Assembly: GCA_002424305.1 (NCBI GenBank)
Contig: DIQZ01000083.1
Coordinates: forward strand, 1-10,534
Origin: Firmicutes bacterium UBA5449
GTDB lineage: Bacteria; Bacillota; SHA-98; UBA4971
Length of the DNA stretch: 10,534 nucleotides
Reading direction: 5' to 3'
Under the pieces are notes generated by a model. That model made no database searches and had not been told where the DNA came from. It saw only the letters and a program-made list of their open reading frames with translations. The position numbers were made by a program, and so were the translations under genes. Below, in pieces: positions 1-4,516 of this stretch. Every line of letters begins with the position of its first letter. Position 1 is the stretch's first letter.

Positions 1-38
1 GCAATAGCAAATATCAACATCAATTTGCCGCCCTTCAT
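1..38 (-). CDS. Start of the next Tad-operon gene, probably CpaB/RcpC (partial, runs off window)
   Basis: Only the first 12 full codons are visible, reading MKGGKLMLIFAI, a positively charged start running into a hydrophobic segment. A strong purine-rich ribosome binding site (AGGAGGGGG at about 43-51) lies 4 bases before the ATG at 38-36, and the preceding pilus gene stops at 57, 18 bases upstream. In many Tad loci the gene near this position is cpaB/rcpC, an inner-membrane anchored SAF-domain protein of Flp pilus assembly that starts with a similar single membrane segment. The start codon is well supported. The identity is inferred from position and the N-terminal character alone, so any membrane or exported Tad protein would also fit. 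Confidence 0.6.
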   Translation of the reverse strand, partial: MKGGKLMLIFAI

Positions 39-56
39 CCAGCCCCCTCCTCTCAC

Positions 57-998
57 CTAACTATCAAGCCGGTATGAAACCACTCCGTAATCGTTTATGT
101 TTCCAAGATCTCCGTCTGCCGCCCGCCTGACAAATCTGCCGGTCACTTGACAGACGTTCCCTACCCCGGCCACTTCTTCCACGAAAAACGCGGCGAACCC
201 TGTAAGCACAACTCCGTTACGACCGGTCACGTCAAGGGAATCGATAATGGGTACAAGGAGTAGCCTGCTACATCCTTTGACAAAGCGGTCACATGTGCAT
301 TTGGGTTCGTGGTCGCATTCTGCTATCCTAAAGTCAACGCCTGTCCTGGTAGGACCGGCCATGTTACCGGGTTCTGTCTCGAGAATCGTAGGGATCTCAT
401 CCCCTACTTCGAGTCTCCCCGAATAACCATTCTTGATATTGTTCAAGTAGTTGTCAGCCCCGCGTGCGCCCAACGCCAAAGCACCGAAATTCCCTGAGCC
501 CGTTTCATCAGAGTCTCTGGGACTGTACTTCATCGTATAGATTTCACCGAATACGAAATCATCCTCAACAACACCAAAAGGGGCTGCGCCCTGTAAACCT
601 TTTGTTGAACCTACACTTGCTTTAGCATCAGCTGTCACCTTTGTGGAATAAAATCCCAGTATCCTGGCGAAACCCAACGGTACAACACGGGATGTAGCAA
701 CTCGTATGCTTCTGCCGTCAGGCAGCACCTCAGCTAATACTTGACCTGTCTCTACACCGTTACTCACTGCGTAAGCCTCCGCAGTCTCTCTCGCTTTCGT
801 ATGGTCATGTGGAAGCTCTTGCACACCTGCAAGAGCCGCAGCATCAGCAGCATTCGACAAGGCAACCTTGTTGTAAAAGAGAACCCCTACGTCTACAACA
901 AGTGCGGCAATGCCCAATAACAACACCATAGCTGCAGCTACGATGATTATGACACTGCCTTTTTCGTTTTTCATGATACGCCAGGAGACCTGTTTCAT
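57..998 (-). CDS. TadG-like Tad-domain pilus assembly protein
   Basis: A 313-residue protein of the TadG-like family, which in Flp/Tad systems are membrane-anchored pseudopilin-like proteins needed for pilus biogenesis. Residues 1-45 show the classic N-terminus: a short basic stretch, then MKNEKGSVIIIVAAAMVLLL, a long hydrophobic helix, and the family hallmark LSNAADAAALAG at about 47-58. This matches the Tad/TadG N-terminal domain (Pfam Tad). The remaining roughly 250 residues form a predicted extracytoplasmic domain with no von Willebrand domain that I can recognise; full TadG proteins are often longer and carry one. A cysteine-rich patch lies in the C-terminal third (CDHEPKCTC, a further Cys seven residues on, then VCQ later). 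The ATG at 998 follows a purine-rich GGAAGGGG stretch; a second in-frame ATG at 974 could also serve. The gene lies 31 bases after the TadE-like gene in the same operon. The family call is solid; the precise paralogue name is not. Confidence 0.82.
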   Translation of the reverse strand: MKQVSWRIMKNEKGSVIIIVAAAMVLLLGIAALVVDVGVLFYNKVALSNAADAAALAGVQELPHDHTKARETAEAYAVSNGVETGQVLAEVLPDGRSIRVATSRVVPLGFARILGFYSTKVTADAKASVGSTKGLQGAAPFGVVEDDFVFGEIYTMKYSPRDSDETGSGNFGALALGARGADNYLNNIKNGYSGRLEVGDEIPTILETEPGNMAGPTRTGVDFRIAECDHEPKCTCDRFVKGCSRLLLVPIIDSLDVTGRNGVVLTGFAAFFVEEVAGVGNVCQVTGRFVRRAADGDLGNINDYGVVSYRLDS

Positions 999-1029
999 TG
1001 AAAACCCACCCCTTCCAGGGACGCATATC

Positions 1030-1434
1030 TTACTCTACACGCATTGTCGTTGCACCGCGCACCACGTATGGATTGGGAAGAATCTTATCCATGAAAGGCA
1101 TTACAATGTCAACAGGGTATCCCACCTCAACCTTAAGTTGAGCTCCTCTTATTCGCTCATTAGGCGAAGGCGTTACAGTGATAGAGATTTTCTCGGCATC
1201 AAGAGCCCCTGCTGCACTCCTCGCCCTTTGGCTTATGAGGTCATCAGCCTCCCCGACCACACCAACTCTTGCACCTTCACGGGCTGCATGCGACACTATA
1301 AGTTGGGCGTTAAGCACTCTACCGAACTCCACGATACCGGTAAGCAGGAGAAGGAGTATGCTAAGGACAAGCGCCATCTCAACAAGAGCTTGCCCACGGT
1401 CGTCTCGTAGCCAAGAAATTGCTCTCATCCTCAT
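1030..1434 (-). CDS. TadE-like pseudopilin
   Basis: A small TadE-family protein of about 134 residues. TadE proteins are minor pseudopilins of the Flp/Tad pilus, processed by the prepilin peptidase. After a short basic leader come DDRGQALVEMALVL and a run of leucines: a Gly followed by a Glu five residues later and a hydrophobic helix, which is the TadE/Flp processing motif. Behind the helix is FGRVLNAQLIVSHAAREGARVGVV, the region conserved across TadE-like proteins (Arg-Glu-Gly-Ala-Arg). The open frame extends to an ATG at 1452, but the strong GGAGGG site at about 1443-1448 favours the GTG at 1437 or ATG at 1434; the latter is used here. It follows the prepilin peptidase with about 29 bases between, and precedes the TadG-like gene. 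The protein length is normal for the family. Confidence 0.85.
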   Translation of the reverse strand: MRMRAISWLRDDRGQALVEMALVLSILLLLLTGIVEFGRVLNAQLIVSHAAREGARVGVVGEADDLISQRARSAAGALDAEKISITVTPSPNERIRGAQLKVEVGYPVDIVMPFMDKILPNPYVVRGATTMRVE

Positions 1435-1463
1435 CACCTTGGCTCCCTCCATCGATGCCTCAT

Positions 1464-2042
1464 TTACACTCCAATAACCGAAAAACCCGTTGCAATGGCA
1501 ACAACCATCCCAATAGTGATGGCGACAGAATATGGGATCGCAAGACCCGAATTCTCAAAATTAACCGGTGCGCCGGCTTGCCGTAAGCTCCGAAGACTTC
1601 GTCCGACAGCACCGGGGATTACTTGTCCGAAAGACCTAGCCATCCAGGCTAAGCACGATATAACAAACCCTCCGAGCCGCCCGTGCTTTGCGAGAGCGAC
1701 AGCAGATATAAGGCCGCCTGCTATAGCACCATACAACATGGAAAAAGCTGCACCTCTCGCACCAAGAATAGCTCCGATAGCCCCAAGGAGTTTTGCATCA
1801 CCTGCGCCGATCCATCCCAAAGAAAAAGGTATAAATAGAATGCCAATTCCCGCAATCATTCCCAGACATGACTTGCCAAGTCCTTTGAGTCCACCGGAGA
1901 TAAAACCCATAATAAGTCCGACCATCATGCCGGCGAACACCAGCCGGTTCGGGATACGTCTTTCCCTGCAATCGAACCATACTGCTATAGCAGCTATTAA
2001 GCTTGCGACACATACCTGGAGCATTCTCGTCACCTGCCACAT
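1464..2042 (-). CDS. tadV: Prepilin peptidase, TadV/CpaA type (A24 aspartic protease)
   Basis: A 192-residue polytopic membrane protease that cleaves the leader peptides of Flp prepilins and pseudopilins at the cytoplasmic membrane face. Both catalytic aspartates of the A24 family are visible: the first in WFDCRERRIPNRL (residue 24), the second in the GxGD motif WIGAGDAKLLGAIG (around residues 77-90). Several Gly/Ala/Ile-rich membrane helices surround them. It lacks the N-terminal methyltransferase and zinc-binding domain of PilD, as expected for the short TadV/CpaA class. The ATG at 2042 directly abuts the stop codon of the small pilin gene (TAGATG), suggesting translational coupling. An internal ATG at 2024 has a better ribosome binding site (AGGTGA five bases before it) and would give 186 residues with the first helix at the very start, so the start is open. 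The neighbouring pilins are its likely substrates. Confidence 0.9.
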   Translation of the reverse strand: MWQVTRMLQVCVASLIAAIAVWFDCRERRIPNRLVFAGMMVGLIMGFISGGLKGLGKSCLGMIAGIGILFIPFSLGWIGAGDAKLLGAIGAILGARGAAFSMLYGAIAGGLISAVALAKHGRLGGFVISCLAWMARSFGQVIPGAVGRSLRSLRQAGAPVNFENSGLAIPYSVAITIGMVVAIATGFSVIGV

Positions 2043-2207
2043 CTATTCAAGAACCGGCAGCGGCACTTCAAACAATGTTCGAACCGTCATCCCTAAGATA
2101 GACACTGTGCCTATCGTCACTAAAGCTATAAGCGCCAAGATTAAGGCATATTCAGCTAGCCCTTGACCGTCGTCTTTATATAACAGCATTTTGAATGCAT
2201 GTGTCAT
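2043..2207 (-). CDS. Second small Flp-type prepilin (54 aa)
   Basis: A 54-codon gene reading MTHAFKMLLYKDDGQGLAEY and then a hydrophobic stretch (ALILALIALVTIGTVSILG). The motif G|QGLAEY, with Glu at +5 and Tyr at +6 after the glycine, is the Flp prepilin cleavage and assembly signature, and it matches the G|QGMVEY of the pilin gene upstream. The predicted mature protein is only about 40 residues and ends in an acidic, proline-containing tail (FEVPLPVLE), unlike the Gly/Thr-rich tail of the first pilin. AGAGGGG lies about six bases before the ATG. The stop codon touches the peptidase start. It could be a minor pilin, a second major pilin, or a very short TadE-like pseudopilin; the first two are favoured by size and motif. 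Confidence 0.82.
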   Translation of the reverse strand: MTHAFKMLLYKDDGQGLAEYALILALIALVTIGTVSILGMTVRTLFEVPLPVLE

Positions 2208-2247
2208 TGCTAGCCCCTCTCTCGCTGAATACTCTTCAGGGAAACCA

Positions 2248-2270
2248 CCCTACCGGAGGGGACGGTAGGG
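2248..2270 (-). other. GC-rich intercistronic stem-loop before the second pilin gene
   Basis: A perfect 8-bp inverted repeat, CCCTACCG with CGGTAGGG around a 7-base loop, lies about 40 bases before the second pilin start. On the transcript it is followed by TGGTTTCCC rather than a run of U, so it is not a standard intrinsic terminator. It may protect the 3' end of a processed flp mRNA or partly attenuate read-through into the assembly genes. The structure is seen directly; the role is inference. Confidence 0.55.
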
Positions 2271-2314
2271 GTTAGCTTTATACATACGAGTTACAAACAT
2301 TACACTAATGTCTC

Positions 2315-2343
2315 ACCCTGTTACTTGCATGATCCAACAGGGT
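2315..2343 (-). other. Intercistronic stem-loop downstream of the first pilin gene
   Basis: A perfect 8-bp inverted repeat (ACCCTGTT with AACAGGGT, 13-base loop) lies 34 bases after the stop of the first flp gene. No U-tract follows on the transcript side. Together with the stem-loop at 2248-2270 it fills much of the 169-base gap between the two pilin genes. A role in mRNA stability or differential expression of major pilin against assembly proteins is plausible but not shown. Confidence 0.5.
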
Positions 2344-2376
2344 AGGTAGTTGTTACAGTAAAGATCTTGGAGCTCA

Positions 2377-2562
2377 TTATGGAGTCGTAGTTCCCGCGGC
2401 GCCATCTAATTCAGTGTTCACATTGTCAAATATGCCCCCCAAACCAGTACCGAGGGTCCGTAGCGCAACTATAACCACTATAGCAATCAGAGCTATGATT
2501 AGTCCGTACTCCACCATTCCTTGTCCGTCTTCTTCATGAAAAAGTCTCTTCAGCAATGCCAT
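2377..2562 (-). CDS. flp: Flp-type prepilin, likely the major pilin of the Tad pilus
   Basis: A 61-residue type IVb Flp prepilin. The sequence MALLKRLFHEEDGQGMVEYG shows a short charged leader of about 13 residues ending in Gly, cleavage G|QGMVEYG with Glu at +5 and Tyr at +6, then an unbroken hydrophobic helix (LIIALIAIVVIVALRTLG). The short C-terminal tail FDNVNTELDGAAGTTTP is typical of Flp pilins. After processing by the neighbouring peptidase it would polymerise into the tight-adherence pilus fibre. AAGGAGG at about 2574-2580 gives spacing of 11 bases to the ATG at 2562 and 8 bases to an in-frame GTG at 2565, so either start is possible and they differ by one residue. It is the first gene after the c-di-GMP riboswitch leader, as expected for a highly expressed, conditionally made pilin. 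Confidence 0.93.
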   Translation of the reverse strand: MALLKRLFHEEDGQGMVEYGLIIALIAIVVIVALRTLGTGLGGIFDNVNTELDGAAGTTTP

Positions 2563-2565
2563 CAC

Positions 2566-2736
2566 ACATCACACCTCCTTCCCTCTGTCTGTGTGTGCCC
2601 GACGACCGCCGAGAGACTTTTGAAGTCAGCCTAAATTCCAGTATCATGCAAGGTTAGGCAAGACCGCGTAATCCATGGCTGGCTGAACATCAAACCCTAA
2701 TGCGGCCCGCCGAAGAGACTCCTTTAGAAAAGGAAA
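2566..2736 (-). promoter_or_regulatory. Distal structured 5' leader between riboswitch terminator and flp
   Basis: About 170 untranslated bases separate the riboswitch terminator from the flp start. I see no convincing gene here. The stretch holds several potential helices on the transcript: GCCTAA/TTAGGC (2654-2659 with 2629-2634), TCAGCC/GGCTGA (2681-2686 with 2626-2631, overlapping and so competing with the former), and GACTT/AAGTC (2615-2627). It also holds an imperfect direct repeat, AGTCTCTTCGGCGG (2720-2707) and AGTCTCTCGGCGG (2618-2606). The flp ribosome binding site AAGGAGG closes the region. Confidence 0.5.
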
Positions 2737-2766
2737 CCTGCTCACGGCGTTGCCATATGAGCAGGT
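2726..2766 (-). terminator. Intrinsic terminator of the c-di-GMP riboswitch (expression platform)
   Basis: On the transcript, ACCTGCTCA (2766-2758) pairs perfectly with TGAGCAGGT (2744-2736), with an inner GGC-AAC-GCC element in the apical loop. It is followed by a mostly U tract, TTTCCTTTTCT. It lies about 20 bases after the aptamer and more than 150 bases before flp, the classic place for a transcription-attenuating platform. The apical GGCAAC is complementary to GTTGCC, which forms the 3' strand of the aptamer P1 helix, offering a mutually exclusive pairing. Confidence 0.75.
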
Positions 2767-2785
2767 ACCAAAAAACAGTCCCTTC

Positions 2786-2876
2786 TCTTCGGCAACCCGG
2801 CTGCCATAGCCAGAACCCCTCCTGGCTTTAGACCCGTGGCTTTGCGTCCCCGCCTTTCGACGAGTTTGCCTTTATC
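2786..2876 (-). promoter_or_regulatory. Cyclic-di-GMP-I riboswitch aptamer (GEMM-I)
   Basis: The transcript carries the GEMM-I consensus in order. P1 5' strand GGCAA (2870-2866) pairs with TTGCC (2795-2791). A 6-bp hairpin capped by a GAAA tetraloop follows (2864-2849, CTCGTC-GAAA-GGCGGG). Next is the invariant core GGGACGCAAAGCC (2850-2838). A second hairpin comes last (AGCCAG/CTGGCT, 2827-2808), flanked by TCTAAAG and CTATGG, which resemble the tetraloop-receptor halves seen in this class, and it closes with GCCGGGTTGCCG. This aptamer class binds the bacterial second messenger c-di-GMP and controls motility, adhesion and pilus genes. Here it sits ahead of the Flp/Tad operon with a terminator immediately downstream. 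Identification is by consensus recall and pairing by eye. No clear promoter could be assigned in the AT-rich 2880-2958 stretch. Confidence 0.93.
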
Positions 2877-2958
2877 GGGAGAACCCAATGTTTAATTTAA
2901 AGGATTTTCTCCTTCGTAGTACGACATTAACATACATGGAAAGTCTTTACTATTGGCC

Positions 2959-3747
2959 TTAAGGACTATTTCTACTAGGACTTTGGGCTTGGTTCCTTGG
3001 GCTTACACTTGTCGGAAACCCTCTTCTAACTGCCCAAACAGCAGCTTCGGTCCTTCCGGTTACCTCCAACTTGCGAAGGATACTGCTGACATGGTTCTTG
3101 ACAGTCTTCTCACTTATTGAAAGCTGACCCGCAATAGCACGGTTAGTCTCACCGGCTGCAATCAGCTCAAGCACTTCCAGCTCCCTCGTGGTAAGTTCTT
3201 CTTTCCTATTCCCTCGATGGGGGATTGCCTCAAGAACCGATAGTGAGCCTTCGTAGGCCGCAAGTTCACCCATGGTTGCTCCAAACCCTTGAAGCCGTAA
3301 GAGTTCCTCAATCAGTGCCTTTGCTACAGCAGACGACACCGCGGGCCTCCCCGAAACTACAGTGTTTAACACGTAAGTTAACTCTTCTTCGGTAGCCAGG
3401 CGGTCAATACACCCTACAGCTCCTGCCAGGAATACCTCCAGGGCATGCACTAATGTCTCACGAGTACCATCCATGTGAATAATTGCCAAGACTTGGCTAC
3501 AATCTGCAAGAGTAGAGATGGCCTCCCATACTTCCGAATTCTGTCCGGAAAGACCAAGAATCACTACCTTAGGTTGTTTCTCCTGCGCAAGACTTATCAG
3601 ATGCTCCAGGGTTTCGGCTTCGCCCACAATATCAAAGCCCTCTCGACCTTCAATGCTCTGTCTAATGCCTGATCTAAAAAGCGGACTAGAGTCTGTTATC
3701 AGAACACTAACCGCTTTACAATCGTCGCTCGACCTGCAAATACTCAA
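2959..3747 (-). CDS. NarL/DegU-type response regulator with a degenerate receiver domain
   Basis: A 262-residue protein with an N-terminal CheY-like receiver fold (about 14-135), a linker, and a C-terminal LuxR/GerE helix-turn-helix (about 183-244: TTRELEVLELIAAGETNRAI, then ISEKTVKNHVSSILRKLEV). The DNA-binding domain looks fully functional. The receiver does not. The position of the phosphoacceptor Asp (QPKVVILG, normally PDVVLMD) is Gly65. The acidic pair (VLITDSSPLF, normally VDDHPLF) keeps one Asp and has Ser20 for the second. The conserved Thr/Ser is Ile90, and the Lys of the GxxGYLLK element is Arg116. The start is a TTG at 3747 with AAGGGGTG seven bases before it; no nearby ATG fits. 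It follows the DegS-like kinase by 22 bases, so the two are presumably cotranscribed. Likely a DNA-binding regulator acting without canonical phosphorylation; a target at the adjacent pilus operon is only a guess. Confidence 0.88.
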   Translation of the reverse strand: MSICRSSDDCKAVSVLITDSSPLFRSGIRQSIEGREGFDIVGEAETLEHLISLAQEKQPKVVILGLSGQNSEVWEAISTLADCSQVLAIIHMDGTRETLVHALEVFLAGAVGCIDRLATEEELTYVLNTVVSGRPAVSSAVAKALIEELLRLQGFGATMGELAAYEGSLSVLEAIPHRGNRKEELTTRELEVLELIAAGETNRAIAGQLSISEKTVKNHVSSILRKLEVTGRTEAAVWAVRRGFPTSVSPRNQAQSPSRNSP

Positions 3748-3769
3748 GACCGCTCACCCCTTAAGGCCC

Positions 3770-4516
3770 CTAGTTGTTCCGGCGCGCGACAGGAATCCTT
3801 ACAGTTATCTTAGTGCCTTCCCCTGGGACTGTGTCTACATCCAACGATCCACCAAAAAGCTTTGCCCTCTCCTTCATACCGGATAATCCGAATTTCTCTG
3901 ATTGCCCCCAATTTCGTGATACTCCATTAGGATCAAATCCCTTGCCGTTATCTTCAATACTGACACCGACTGCGTCAGGGCCATATCCTAAAGTGACCAC
4001 TACTCTGGAAGCCAAGGCATGTTTTCTCGCATTATGTAATGCCTCCTGAACAATACGGAAAAGCGCCACCTCTACAACAGGAGCGATTCTCGTCTCAACA
4101 CCCAATACCTTCATTTCCACAGGAAGGTTGTGTCTTGAAGCGAAGTCGTCTGTGTACCGCCTGAGCGCAGGAGCAAGTCCAAGGTCATCCAGAATCATGG
4201 GACGCAAATCAAATATTATTCTTCTAAGATCATTGAGGCTATCATTTATGATTCGTTTCAAATCCTTCAGTTCTGAAGCAGCAGTAGACGGATCTTGGGC
4301 CAGTAGCCTTTCTAGTATTTCTACCTGGAGGACAGCGTTGGCCATCATTTGGGCAGGACCGTCATGAATATCCCTTGCCACCCGACGCCTCTCTTCCTCC
4401 TGAGCCTTTATTACCCTCTCGACTACATCATCGTCCTTCTTACGTGCAGAGTAAAACAAATCCTCATATCCTCCCAGGCTCCTGCTGCGCCCGACACTGC
4501 CCTCTGGCAACAGCAT
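3770..4516 (-). CDS. Short soluble DegS-like sensor histidine kinase (HisKA_3/HATPase_c)
   Basis: A 248-residue histidine kinase of the NarL/DegS class. The dimerisation and phosphotransfer motif EEERRRVARDIHDGPAQMMA carries the phosphorylatable His (residue 51) and closely resembles the DegS version (IHDGPAQ). The ATP-binding domain is intact: N box FRIVQEALHNARKHA, G1 box IEDNGKGFDPNG, G2 box FGLSGMKERAKLFGGSLDVD and a C-terminal GEGTKITVRIPV. There is no membrane segment and only about 35 residues before the kinase core, so the long N-terminal sensory coiled-coil of DegS (usually about 380 residues in all) is missing. The ATG at 4516 overlaps the oxidoreductase stop by one base (TGATG), indicating translational coupling; a TTG at 4519 is the alternative. 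All catalytic residues are present, in contrast to its regulator neighbour, so it may phosphorylate a different regulator or be sensed through a partner protein. Confidence 0.9.
   Translation of the reverse strand: MLLPEGSVGRSRSLGGYEDLFYSARKKDDDVVERVIKAQEEERRRVARDIHDGPAQMMANAVLQVEILERLLAQDPSTAASELKDLKRIINDSLNDLRRIIFDLRPMILDDLGLAPALRRYTDDFASRHNLPVEMKVLGVETRIAPVVEVALFRIVQEALHNARKHALASRVVVTLGYGPDAVGVSIEDNGKGFDPNGVSRNWGQSEKFGLSGMKERAKLFGGSLDVDTVPGEGTKITVRIPVARRNN

Noticed and set aside
910..1410. A 166-codon plus-strand open frame opposite the TadE-like gene.
   Set aside because: No recognisable domain, no convincing ribosome binding site, and fully antisense to a conserved pilus gene.
1495..2166. 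A 223-codon plus-strand open frame opposite the prepilin peptidase and small pilin.
   Set aside because: It is antisense to well-recognised genes and its composition (Pro/Ile/Ala-rich, no domain) is that of a shadow frame.
2631..2690. A 19-codon open frame in the flp leader (MFSQPWITRSCLTLHDTGI), possible leader peptide.
   Set aside because: Only a weak AGGG before the ATG, no regulatory codon run, and it lies in a region better explained by RNA structure.
2872..2902. A flagellar sigma (SigD/FliA)-like promoter: TAAA, 16 bases, then CCCGATAA.
   Set aside because: The spacing is one base too long, and a start from it would fall inside the aptamer P1 5' strand, destroying the riboswitch. It more likely reflects the AT-rich leader and aptamer sequence.
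2886..2915. AAGGA/TCCTT inverted repeat followed by TTAAATT after the response regulator, as a terminator.
   Set aside because: Only five base pairs with an AT-rich tail; too weak to call a terminator.
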